This document shows positions 47,799-56,353 of a DNA stretch of 64,000 nucleotides, one piece after another (the stretch's first letter is position 1; every line of letters begins with the position of its first letter). Origin of the DNA: DATARH01 sp963746885 (GTDB lineage Bacteria; Pseudomonadota; Alphaproteobacteria; ATCC43930; CGMCC-115725). The DNA is taken from assembly GCA_963746885.1 (NCBI GenBank), contig CAVVDM010000014.1, forward strand, positions 372,001 through 436,000, given 5' to 3'. The position numbers and the translations under genes were made by a program. Below the pieces are notes generated by a model. The model did no database searches, was not told the DNA's origin, and saw only the letters and a program-made list of their open reading frames with translations.

Positions 47799-48894
47799 CG
47801 AAGCGCCGGGCGGAAAACGGCGCCAGGACGGGATCGAGCGCGCCGGCCGCGACCATCGGCGCGAACAGATTGGCGTGCGCCCCAGCGAGCGTGACGCCGC
47901 TGTGGCAATTGGCCGTGAAGGCGCCGGGAAAGCGCTCGCTTTCGTCGTAGATCGGCAGCCCGTCGGGCGGCATGACGCGCAATGCCGACCAGGCCCGTAC
48001 GATCTGCAATTCGGCGAGCCAGGGAAACGACAGGACGGCGCGGTGCGCGATCTCCTGCATGACTTCCGGCCTTTGGCCGGTGTCGAAGCCGACCTCCTCC
48101 TCGCTGCTGCCGAGCAGGATCGTGCCTTCCGGGGTCTGCCGGATGCTGCCCAACGGGATCGGCCAGGCGCGGGTCGTCCGCTCGGTGACCAGGATCTGGC
48201 CGCGCTGCGGCCGCACCGGCGCGCTGAGCCCGAACAGCGGCGCGAGGCTCGCATTGCCGAGCCCGGCGGCCAGCACGATCTTTGGCGCGGCGACTGTCCG
48301 CCCGCCGGCCGCGACGCGGAAATCGCCGGGGGCGGCGCTGGCGTCGCTCACCGTGCTGTTGGGCAGGTAGGTGCCGCCTCTCGCGGCAAACGCCTGGTGC
48401 AATGCATGAAACAGGGCGAGCGAGTTGACGTGCCCGTCATAGGGCGTCCACGACGCGCCGACCACCGCAGGGCCAAGGCCGGGCAACATCGCCGCCAGTT
48501 CGGCATGGTCGAGCATGCGGTAGTCGAAGCCGAAATTACCGGCCTCGCGGCGCATCTGCGCCATCATCGCGCCGCGTTTGGCCAGCTCCGCGTCGCTGAG
48601 GCAGAGCTGGACCCCGCCGTTCTGCTCGAGCCCGACATCGACCCCGGTGCGCGCTTGCAGCTCTGCTGCGAGCGCGGGCCACGCCGCGGCCGACGCCCGC
48701 GTCCAGCGCTGGTAGTGCGGTGCGCCGAGGCCCTTGCTCTGGGTCCAGACCAATCCGAAATTGCCGCGCGAGGCGCGATAGGCGACATCGCCTTCATCGA
48801 GCAGGGCGACGGCAAGGCCGGCGCGCGCAAGGCCGTAACCGATCGCCGCGCCGACCAGCCCGCCGCCGATTACGATCGCATCGAAGCGCCGCAT
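47779..48894 (-). CDS. Amine/opine oxidase-like subunit B: DAO-family FAD oxidoreductase
   Basis: A 371-residue D-amino-acid-oxidase-like subunit. FDAIVIGGGLVGAAIGYGLA at the N-terminus binds FAD, and GSIRQTPEGTILLGSSEE and HSGVTLAG are typical late landmarks. With the two downstream genes it forms a heterotrimeric dehydrogenase like HcnABC or opine oxidase, oxidising a secondary amine or amino acid. A putative regulator lies 119 bases upstream on the same strand. The dpp transporter further downstream may supply substrate, an inference from position only. Confidence 0.87.
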   Translation of the reverse strand: MRRFDAIVIGGGLVGAAIGYGLARAGLAVALLDEGDVAYRASRGNFGLVWTQSKGLGAPHYQRWTRASAAAWPALAAELQARTGVDVGLEQNGGVQLCLSDAELAKRGAMMAQMRREAGNFGFDYRMLDHAELAAMLPGLGPAVVGASWTPYDGHVNSLALFHALHQAFAARGGTYLPNSTVSDASAAPGDFRVAAGGRTVAAPKIVLAAGLGNASLAPLFGLSAPVRPQRGQILVTERTTRAWPIPLGSIRQTPEGTILLGSSEEEVGFDTGQRPEVMQEIAHRAVLSFPWLAELQIVRAWSALRVMPPDGLPIYDESERFPGAFTANCHSGVTLAGAHANLFAPMVAAGALDPVLAPFSARRFDVPQAA

Positions 48895-49013
48895 TTCCCC
48901 CTGCCCGGACGCCAGCCCGCCGCGATCATAGGACCACGGCGCGTCGATCAGAAGGCCTCACCGGGATGGCGCCGGCGATCGGTGTGGGGCAGGGGAGGAT
49001 ACCGGGTATCGGC

Positions 49014-49901
49014 TCAGCTCGCTTTCAGGTCGGCTGTCGACGGCCGCACCCATTTGCGCTTGACCTTGTCCCACACGAGTGTCGGCAGCGGCGATTTCTG
49101 GATCGTCGCGAGATCGGGGCAGCGCGTCGCGCCGCGCTCGGCGAGGAACCGCTCGATGATCCCGAGCTCCTCCGCGCGGCAGGGGTTGAGCTGGACTGCC
49201 GCCGCTGCCGCCGCGCCGCGCGCCGTTGCGGGCTGGAAGTCGCGGTGCAGCCGCGCCGGACCCCGTGGAGGCAGAAGGGGTGGCAGATGCGGCGCCGACG
49301 GCGCGTGGTCCCGCCGCGTCGGCTCCGCCGCCGGGGCTGACCCGCGGCGTCCCTCACCGTCACCGGTCAGGTCGCGACGCTCCTGCGGCAGCGAAGCCTC
49401 GACGCCGCTGATCACGTAGCCGCGACCCCATTGCGCTTCAATACGGATCGGCAGCAGCCGTCGCAGCTTGGTGATCAGCACGCGTACCGCGGTCGATTCC
49501 GTCCGGTACGTGCGCTGGTCGCCGTACAGATGACGGAACAGCGCCTGATGGGTGACCAGCTCGCCCGGTTTCCAAGCCAGTCGTTCGAGAGCCTTCCACT
49601 CCATCGGGGTCAAGCGAACCGAATTGCCGTCGACTGAGATGCCGCGCACATCCCAGTCGATGTTGATCCCGTGACTGGGCCTGTGGTGCGCGCCTTCCTC
49701 GCCGCACGCCAGGGTCAGCGTGAGGCCGAGGCCCGTCGCCCAGGTTTCCAGCGTTTCGAGCTGCGGCGAACCGATGCCGCGTTCCCAGTCGTCCAGGAAG
49801 CTTTCGTCGATGCCGCAGCGCTCGCCGGCTTCCTTGAGCGACCAGCCAAGGATCTGGCGGCGCGTTTTCAGCTGACTGATCAGCGGGGTCTTGCGGGTCA
49901 T
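49014..49901 (-). CDS. Hybrid regulator: XRE helix-turn-helix plus OmpR-type winged helix
   Basis: A 295-residue protein. Residues about 10-60 form an XRE helix-turn-helix (LGWSLKEAGERCGIDESFLD). Residues about 85-165 read as an OmpR/PhoB-type winged helix (VRLTPMEWKALERLAWKPGE, ending RIEAQWGRGYVI). A disordered Pro/Arg/Ala linker follows, then a short C-terminal block with CPDLATIQKSPLPTLVWDKV. There is no receiver domain. The ATG follows GGAGGG and overlaps the stop of a small upstream ORF. It may act on the oxidase operon downstream. Confidence 0.8.
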   Translation of the reverse strand: MTRKTPLISQLKTRRQILGWSLKEAGERCGIDESFLDDWERGIGSPQLETLETWATGLGLTLTLACGEEGAHHRPSHGINIDWDVRGISVDGNSVRLTPMEWKALERLAWKPGELVTHQALFRHLYGDQRTYRTESTAVRVLITKLRRLLPIRIEAQWGRGYVISGVEASLPQERRDLTGDGEGRRGSAPAAEPTRRDHAPSAPHLPPLLPPRGPARLHRDFQPATARGAAAAAAVQLNPCRAEELGIIERFLAERGATRCPDLATIQKSPLPTLVWDKVKRKWVRPSTADLKAS

Positions 49902-50086
49902 TGTCGCTGCCCTCCGCATTTGATTGCGATACAAGCGGCCCGCAGGATCCCGGCGAGGCCGGGCGCTGCGCGCTTTTCGCGGCTCGTATTGTCGGGGATG
50001 ACGAGGCGCCGCGGCGCGGCATCGATGGCCTGTGGGGCCATGACGCCACCCGCGATGCCAAGCTGTGCTGCGATGAGACGAAACAC
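49898..50086 (-). CDS. Small ORF coupled to the hybrid regulator, 62 residues
   Basis: A GTG start with GGGGGT seven bases upstream opens a 62-residue frame beginning MFRLIAAQLGIAGGVMAP and ending with a TGA that overlaps the regulator ATG (ATGA). The N-terminus is moderately hydrophobic. It lies in the leader of a predicted CRP-type promoter. No family is recognised. It could be a coupled leader peptide or a chance frame. Confidence 0.35.
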   Translation of the reverse strand: MFRLIAAQLGIAGGVMAPQAIDAAPRRLVIPDNTSREKRAAPGLAGILRAACIAIKCGGQRQ

Positions 50087-50155
50087 GATCTACCCCCATT
50101 GCTGTGCGCCTCGGTCGGCGCGGCTCCGGGTGGGCTCACCCGTTGCGATGGGGGT

Positions 50156-50198
50156 ATTATCGGCAGAGGGCGCGACGCAGCGTGTGAGGCTATTCACA
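50156..50198 (-). promoter_or_regulatory. CRP-type class II promoter upstream of the hybrid regulator
   Basis: TGTGA-GGCTAT-TCACA (50183-50198) is a perfect CRP consensus palindrome, extended by G and C at the ends. On the minus strand a GATAAT box (complement of 50156-50161) lies about 31 bases downstream of its centre. This is the spacing of a class II CRP promoter with transcription starting near 50149, about 248 bases before the regulator start. A Crp-type gene lies just upstream. The rest of 49902-50281 holds only the small ORF. Confidence 0.55.
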
Positions 50199-50281
50199 CA
50201 ATGCGAGAAAAATCCGGCATGGTTGGAGCGTCCTCGAACTGCCGGGGAGCTGCCCCCGGCGGGGCGCCGAACGCTCCCGGC

Positions 50282-50974
50282 TCAGTGGATCTCGGCGAGC
50301 GCGTCGGGGTCGTGGATCACGATCGAGCCCTTTTCGATCGCAATGATTCCTGCGCGCTTCCAATCCTGCAGGTGCTTGTTGACGCTTTCCCGCGAGCCGC
50401 CAACCAATTCGCCCAGCGCACGCTGCGAGATCTTGACGCCGACCGGCTTGGCCCGCGACGGCGCCTCGCCGGTCTCGTCGGCGAGGCGGGTCAGCACCTT
50501 GGCAATGCGCGCCTCAAGGTCGAGAAAAGCCAGGTCTTCGACCTGCTCGTTGGTGCGGCGCAGGCGCTCGCACAACACGATCAGCAAGCGCATGCACAGC
50601 TCGGGTTGGCGGTCGAGCAGCGACAATAGCGAGCGGCGCGGTACGACGAGCAGCTCGCAATCAGTCATCGCAGTCACGTCGGCGGTGCGTTCCTTGCCGT
50701 CGAGCAGCGCGATCTCACCGAACACGTCACCGTCGCGCATGACGCTGAGCACCATCTGCCTGCCGTCGGGCGAGGGTGCGCTGATCGTCACGCGGCCCTT
50801 CAGCACCGCCATCATGCTGTTGCCGGGATCGCCCTTGGCGAAAATCTGTTCACCTTGGGCGTGCCGGGCCACCGTCGCATGCGCCAGGATGGCGTCGACC
50901 TCGTTGTCGGCGAGTTGCGCAAACAACTGGCTGCGCCGTAGGACCTGCCGCTGTGATGAGGTCGAACCGTACAT
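50282..50974 (-). CDS. Crp/Fnr-family transcriptional regulator
   Basis: A 230-residue regulator. The cyclic-nucleotide-binding-type beta roll spans about residues 15-130 (GDVFGEIALLDGKERTADV), and the C-terminal helix-turn-helix reads LGELVGGSRESVNKHLQDW. There are no N-terminal cysteines for an Fe-S cluster, so it is CRP-like and not an oxygen sensor of the FNR type. GEIALLDGKERTAD retains most of the cAMP-binding phosphate cassette. The ATG at 50974 follows GGGAGGG. Confidence 0.9.
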   Translation of the reverse strand: MYGSTSSQRQVLRRSQLFAQLADNEVDAILAHATVARHAQGEQIFAKGDPGNSMMAVLKGRVTISAPSPDGRQMVLSVMRDGDVFGEIALLDGKERTADVTAMTDCELLVVPRRSLLSLLDRQPELCMRLLIVLCERLRRTNEQVEDLAFLDLEARIAKVLTRLADETGEAPSRAKPVGVKISQRALGELVGGSRESVNKHLQDWKRAGIIAIEKGSIVIHDPDALAEIH

Positions 50975-51151
50975 GCCGAACCCTCCCGCCACAGACCGCA
51001 TCCGGGAGACCTGCCGACGGTCGATCCCGTTGCCGATTCGCCACGGCGCTTTCGCGATCGCCGCGGCAAATCTAGAATGCCCCGATGGTCGCGGCATTGC
51101 CAGAACGACGCTGTGGCCGGAATTAATCCTTTCGACCGTGCCGTGGGCGCT

Positions 51152-51925
51152 ATGAAGGTTATCGGCAGCATCATCACGGGGGCGCGCGATCTGTCGTTCG
51201 GCGGCCCGCTCGGCGCCTTGCTGGACCGGGCGGCGCGCTGCCTGCCGAGCGCCCTGGTGCGCCGCCGCGACACCTCGCGCCGGGCTAACCCGCGTCAAAG
51301 CATCGCCTTCACGATCGCGGTGATCGCGCTCGGCGCCAAGATGGCGAAGGCCGACGGCACCGTCAGCCGCGACGAGGTTGCCGCCTTCCGCGAGGTTTTC
51401 CAGGTGCCGGCCGAGGAGGAGGCGAATTTGCGCCGCTTCTTCGACCTGGCGCGACGCAGCGTCGCCGGCTTCGACAGCTACGCGCGTCAGGTCGGCCGCC
51501 TGTTCGCCGGCCACCGCGCGGTGCTCGAAGACCTGCTTGGCGGCCTCTTTTATATCGGGCTTGCCGATGGCCGGCTGTGCGGGGCCGAGGAGGCCTATCT
51601 GCGCGAGGTGGCGCGGCACCTCGGGTTCAACCCGGGCGATTACGAGCGGATCCGCGCGGCCTTTCTCGGCACCCCGCCGCAAAGCGGCCCGGGTGGCGTC
51701 GACAACCCGCATGCGGTGCTCGGCATCGCGCCGGACGCCTCGCTGGCCGAGATCCGCGCGGCCTATCGCCGGCTCGTCCGGGCGCATCATCCGGACCTGA
51801 TGCTGGCGCGCGGCATGCCGGCGGAACGGGTGGCGCAGGCTACCGCGCGCATCGCCCGCATCAACGCGGCGCGCGACCACCTGCTGCGCGGCGGCGCGCC
51901 CCGTGCCGAGGCCCAGCCGGCGTGA
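51152..51925 (+). CDS. DjlA-like co-chaperone: TerB-like region plus J domain
   Basis: A 257-residue protein. Residues about 50-170 form a TerB-like helical domain (IALGAKMAKADGTVSRDEV, GLADGRLCGAEEAYL). Residues about 185-250 form a J domain with HPD at 213-215, which would stimulate DnaK. The usual DjlA transmembrane helix is not obvious at the N-terminus. It is divergent from the Crp-type gene, and its stop overlaps the GTG of the amidase gene. Confidence 0.87.
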   Translation: MKVIGSIITGARDLSFGGPLGALLDRAARCLPSALVRRRDTSRRANPRQSIAFTIAVIALGAKMAKADGTVSRDEVAAFREVFQVPAEEEANLRRFFDLARRSVAGFDSYARQVGRLFAGHRAVLEDLLGGLFYIGLADGRLCGAEEAYLREVARHLGFNPGDYERIRAAFLGTPPQSGPGGVDNPHAVLGIAPDASLAEIRAAYRRLVRAHHPDLMLARGMPAERVAQATARIARINAARDHLLRGGAPRAEAQPA

Positions 51926-52707
51926 GCGAGATCGAGGTCCGCGAGCGCCTGTCGCCCAATCACGGCGATCGCGGCGAGCCGCCGCACCTGCGCCCGATCA
52001 ACATGCTGGTGCTGCACTACACCGGCATGCAAAGCGCGGCGGCGGCGCTTGACCGGCTGTGCGACCCGGCGGCGCGGGTCAGCGCGCATTATGTGGTGGA
52101 GGAAGACGGCGCCGTGTGGCGGCTGGTCCCCGAGGCGCGGCGCGCCTTTCATGCCGGGGTGTCATGCTGGCAAGGGGAGGGCGACCTCAACTTCGTCTCG
52201 ATCGGCATCGAGATCGTCAATCCCGGTCACGAATGGGGCTACCGGCCATTTCCCGAGGCGCAGATGGCGGTGGTCGAGCAGCTGTGCCGCGATATCCTCT
52301 CGCGCCACCGCATCCCGCCCTACCGGATCGTCGGCCATTCCGACATCGCCCCCGACCGCAAATCCGATCCCGGCGAATTGTTCGACTGGCCCCGCCTCGC
52401 CGCCGCCGGCATCGGCCTGTGGCCGCCGCCCGCCGAGGGCATGGCGCGCCGCCGCGGCCGCGGTGTCGGGCTGATCGAGCGCACCGGCGCGCTGTCTGAT
52501 CTCGCACGGATCGGCTACGGCGTGTCGGTCGCCACCGAGCAGGTCGCTGTCGCGGCGTTTCAGCGTCGCTTCCGTCCGGAGCGCTGGGACGGCCTGTTGG
52601 ACGGCGAGACGTGCAGCCGGTTGCGCGCGGTGCGCATGGCGGTCGAGGCGGCGCAGGCGGCCGAGGCGCAGCGCCGCCGCTCCCGGTTCAGCCCGCGGGT
52701 TAATTGA
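51922..52707 (+). CDS. ampD: N-acetylmuramoyl-L-alanine amidase, AmpD-like
   Basis: A 261-residue amidase_2 protein without a signal peptide, suiting cytoplasmic recycling of anhydromuropeptides. Zinc ligands are suggested by H32 in VLHYTG and by GHSDIAPDRKSDPGE near residue 137-151. A C-terminal peptidoglycan-binding-1-like helical region follows (VAAFQRRFRP). The GTG start overlaps the djlA-like stop. Its end overlaps the convergent NTF2-like gene by eight bases. Confidence 0.88.
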   Translation: MSEIEVRERLSPNHGDRGEPPHLRPINMLVLHYTGMQSAAAALDRLCDPAARVSAHYVVEEDGAVWRLVPEARRAFHAGVSCWQGEGDLNFVSIGIEIVNPGHEWGYRPFPEAQMAVVEQLCRDILSRHRIPPYRIVGHSDIAPDRKSDPGELFDWPRLAAAGIGLWPPPAEGMARRRGRGVGLIERTGALSDLARIGYGVSVATEQVAVAAFQRRFRPERWDGLLDGETCSRLRAVRMAVEAAQAAEAQRRRSRFSPRVN

Positions 52708-53110
52708 GGCGCGAGCGCGGCGGCGCGGCCGGCCTGCCCGGCGACCGGCGCGCCACCAGCTGGCTCGCCTGGTGATGGGCGATGTGCCAAGCGCCGGCCT
52801 CGCGCACGAACAGGTTGCTGGCGACGAGGGTGCCGCCGTCGAGCTCCTCCTCGCAGATGACAAGCGCAGTGTCGCCGTAGAGCAGGACTCGCTCGTCGTA
52901 GCAGGCAATGCGCGGCGCGTCGGGATTGGCGAGAATCCCGTGCCAGCTTTCCATGATGGCATCGCGCTCGGCGAGCGCCGGCCAGCCCGGATGAATGCAG
53001 GCCACCGGCGCCTCGCGCGCCCACAGCGCCTCCATTGCCGCCACATCGCGCGCGCCGAAGGCCCGGTAGAATTCGAGATTGGCCGCGAGCACGGCATCGC
53101 CGTCGGTCAT
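52700..53110 (-). CDS. NTF2/SnoaL-like protein
   Basis: A 136-residue single-domain NTF2-fold protein with AANLEFYRAFGARDVAAMEAL and the ending AWHIAHHQAS, typical of the SnoaL/DUF4440-type stress proteins. The enzymatic role is unknown. The ATG at 53110 begins the conserved fold. Confidence 0.83.
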   Translation of the reverse strand: MTDGDAVLAANLEFYRAFGARDVAAMEALWAREAPVACIHPGWPALAERDAIMESWHGILANPDAPRIACYDERVLLYGDTALVICEEELDGGTLVASNLFVREAGAWHIAHHQASQLVARRSPGRPAAPPRSRLN

Positions 53111-53150
53111 CGCTGATCCCCACTGTTCAAGCTGCAGGATAGCGCTCGCA

Positions 53151-53164
53151 TTGCGGCGCCGCAA
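53151..53164. promoter_or_regulatory. 14-bp palindrome upstream of the NTF2-like gene
   Basis: TTGCGGCGCCGCAA is perfectly self-complementary and lies 41-54 bases before the NTF2-like start, in a 233-base divergent region shared with urtA. It is a candidate operator. GC-rich background makes chance palindromes more likely. Confidence 0.25.
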
Positions 53165-53343
53165 AGCCAACGGAAACGCGTGAGCGCCGCTTTTCCGGGC
53201 ATTTTATAGCCTAAAAATCAGGCATTTCTCGCGGGTTCCGCTGGTCCGGGACGATTGCCGTTCCGCCGCCGGGCTTGGCCTCGATCTTGCTCCTTCCGGC
53301 TGGGAGCCGCTTGGGCCGCCGTAGAATATGAGGGGAGCCGCGT

Positions 53344-54697
53344 ATGTCATCCGAACGCTCGACGATTGATCGCCGCCAGCTTGGGCTTCTGGGCCTCGGT
53401 CTGGCCGCTGCCGCTACCGGGGTGGGCGCGATGCCCGGGGTCGTGTCCCAGGCGAAGGCAGCGACTGCCGCGCCCGAGACCGGGCCGATCAAGGTCGGCA
53501 TCCTGCATTCTTTGTCCGGCACGATGGCGATCAGCGAGGCGCCGCTCAAGGACGTGATGCTGATGCTGATCGAAGAGCAGAACAAGAAGGGCGGCGTGAT
53601 GGGCCGCAAGCTCGAGGCGGTGGTGGTCGATCCGGCCTCCAACTGGCCGCTATTCGCCGAGAAGGCCAAGCAATTGCTGTCGGTGGACAAGGTTGCGGCG
53701 GTGTTCGGCTGCTGGACCTCGGTGTCGCGCAAGTCGGTGCTGCCGGTGTTTGAATCGCTGAACGGCATCCTCCTCTATCCCGTCCAGTACGAGGGCCAGG
53801 AGTGCAGCCGCAACGTGTTCTATACCGGGGCGGCGCCAAACCAGCAGGCGATCCCGGCGGTCGATTACCTGATGAATCAGGTCGGGGTGAAGCGCTGGGT
53901 GTTGGCCGGCACCGACTATGTCTATCCGCGCACGACCAACAAGATTCTCGAAGCCTACCTGAAGTCGAAGGGCGTCGGTCGCCGCCGACATCATGATCAA
54001 CTACACCCCCTTCGGCTATTCCGACTGGCAGGCGATCGTCGCCAAAATCAAGGGGTTCGGCTCCGCCGGCAAGAAGACGGCGGTGGTCTCGACCATCAAC
54101 GGCGACGCCAACGTGCCGTTCTACAAGGAACTCGGCAACCAGGGGATCAAGGCGACCGACATCCCGGTCGTCGCGTTCAGCGTCGGCGAGCAGGAACTGG
54201 CCGGCATCGACACCAAGCCGCTGATCGGGCATCTGGCGGCGTGGAACTACTTCCAGAGCGTCGACACGCCGGCCAACAAGGAGGTCGTAGCCGCGTTCAA
54301 GAAGTTCGCCAAGGACGAGAAGCGGGTGTTCAACGACCCGATGGAGGCGCACTACATCGGCTTCAATATGTGGGTGAAAGCGGTCGAGAAGGCCGCCACG
54401 ACCGACCATGACGCGGTGATCGAGGCGATGATCGGCGTCTCGCATCCGAACCTGTCGGGCGACTATGCGACGATGATGCCGAACCATCACCTGACCAAGC
54501 CGGTCCTGATCGGCGAGGTGCAGGGCAACGGCATGTTCAACGTCGTGTGGCAGACCCCAGGGCTTGTCGTGGCGCAGCCGTGGTCGCCGTATCTGCCCGA
54601 AAGCAAGGACCTGATCGGCGATTGGTTGCCGCCGATGTCGTGCGGCAATTACGACGTCGTCGCCGGCAAGTGCCTTGGGACCAAGCACAAGGCCTGA
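53344..54697 (+). CDS. urtA: Urea ABC transporter substrate-binding protein UrtA, one frameshift
   Basis: Periplasmic urea-binding protein of 450 residues after removing one base. A twin-arginine-type leader (DRRQLGLLGLG) precedes the mature start. UrtA landmarks are IKVGILHSLSGTMAISE, FGCWTSVSRKSVLPV, YVYPRTTNKI and MEAHYIGFNMW. An extra G near 53976 shifts the frame just before ADIMINYTPFGYSDW. It begins the urtABCDE operon. Confidence 0.92.
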
Positions 54698-54755
54698 GCG
54701 GATGGGTTGTAAGCCGGGTCGGGGACGGCGCCGCTTCTGGCGGCGCTGTCATCTC

Positions 54756-56353
54756 GTGCGGCATCGTTGTGGCCGCGCTGCTCGCTCTGCTCCTAGCGGG
54801 CTCGCGGAGCAGCGCGCGCCGCAAGCGGCGATCCCTTCGCCGCGATCGCGGCGTCCAATTTCGATGTGGTAGCGCAGGGGATAAAGGCGCTCGCGGTGTC
54901 GGGCAGCCCGCGCGCCGCACCGGTCATCGACGCGCTGCGCGATGGCCGCCTGTATACGTCGCGCTGGCCGCGGCCGGACGCGCCGCTGTTCATTCGCACC
55001 GACAAGGGCTTTGTCGACGGCCGTACCGGCGCGCCGGTGGAAGCTCCGTCGCCGGTCAATCTGCGGCGGATCATCGTGAACAACTCGGTGCGGTCGGCCA
55101 TCGCGACAGCCGAGGGCGCGCTTGGCCTGTTCTCCAAACTGCCGGCGGTGCGCCGCAGCGCGGCGGAGGCGATCTACCAATCCGGCGACCCCGGAGCGCT
55201 GCCGCTGATCGAGCGGGCACTGAAGGCCGAGCACGACAGCGGCATCGCCGGCATCCTGCGCGAGGCGCGGGCCGTGGCTCTGCTCAAATCCGACACCGGC
55301 GAGGTCACGGCCCGGCTTGCCGCAGTGCGCGACCTCGCGGCGCGCGCGGATCTGTCGGCGCGCAGCATCCTCTCTTCGCTGCACGGCCAGCCGCCTGCGG
55401 TCACCGCGGCGGTCCAGCAGGCGGTCCGCGATATCGACCACCGGCTGTGGCTGTGGAGCCTCGTCGAGAACGTCTATTACGGCATCAGCCTTGGCGCGGT
55501 GCTGCTGCTGGCCGCCGCCGGGCTGGCAATCACCTTCGGCGTCATGGGCGTCATCAACATGGCGCATGGCGAGATGGTGATGATCGGCGCCTACACCACC
55601 TTCGTGGTGCAGCAATTGGTCACCGCCTTTGCGCCGGCGCTCGAACAGTTCGGGCTGTTGTTTGCGGTGCCGGCAGCCTTCGTGGTGGCGGGCCTGCTCG
55701 GGGTGGTGATCGAGCGAACCCTGATCCGTTTTCTTTATGGCCGGCCGCTGGAGACATTGCTCGCCACCTGGGGGCTCAGCCTCATCCTGCAGCAGGCGGT
55801 GCGCAGCGTGTTCGGCCCGACCAACCAGGACGTGACCTCGCCGGCGTGGATGAGCGGCTTTCTGACGCTGGGCGGGCTGACGCTGACCATCAACCGGCTC
55901 TGGGTCATTCTGTTCGCGGCGCTGGTGCTCGGCGCCCTGATGGCGACCTTGCGCTGGGGTGGGCTCGGCCGCAGCATCCGGGCCGTCATGCAGAACCGGC
56001 GCATGGCGGCGGCGATGGGCATCCGGACGCCGTGGATCGACGCACTGACCTTCGGGCTGGGCTCCGGCGTTGCCGGCATCGCCGGCGTCGCGCTGTCGCA
56101 GATTGACAATGTCAGCCCCAATCTCGGCCAGAATTACATCATCGACAGCTTTCTCGTGGTGGTGCTCGGCGGCGTCGGCAATTTGTGGGGCACGGTGTTT
56201 GGCGCGATGACCCTCGGTGTGGTTGACAAGTTCGTCGAGCCGTTTGCCGGTGCGGTGCTGGGCAAGGTCTTGGTGCTGGTGCTGGTAATCCTGTTCATTC
56301 AGCGCCGGCCGAGCGGGCTGTTCCCGGTCAAGGGACGGGCGGCGGAGGCATGA
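54756..56353 (+). CDS. urtB: Urea ABC transporter permease UrtB, frameshifted near the start
   Basis: Permease with the UrtB-specific N-terminal periplasmic HEAT-like region (PAVRRSAAEAIYQSGDPGAL) followed by about nine helices (FGVMGVINMAHGEMVMIGAY, VLGGVGNLWGTVFG). From about 54815 the frame is continuous to the stop. The signal peptide (IVVAALLALLLAG) is in another frame, and a TAG at 54793 blocks the main frame. A GTG at 54756 plus two inserted bases (near 54762 and 54800-54815) gives 531 residues, normal for UrtB. The exact start is uncertain. Confidence 0.85.

Noticed and set aside
50282..50974. Possible FNR oxygen sensor
   Set aside because: No N-terminal cysteine cluster; the cyclic-nucleotide pocket residues are present, so a CRP-like protein is the better call.
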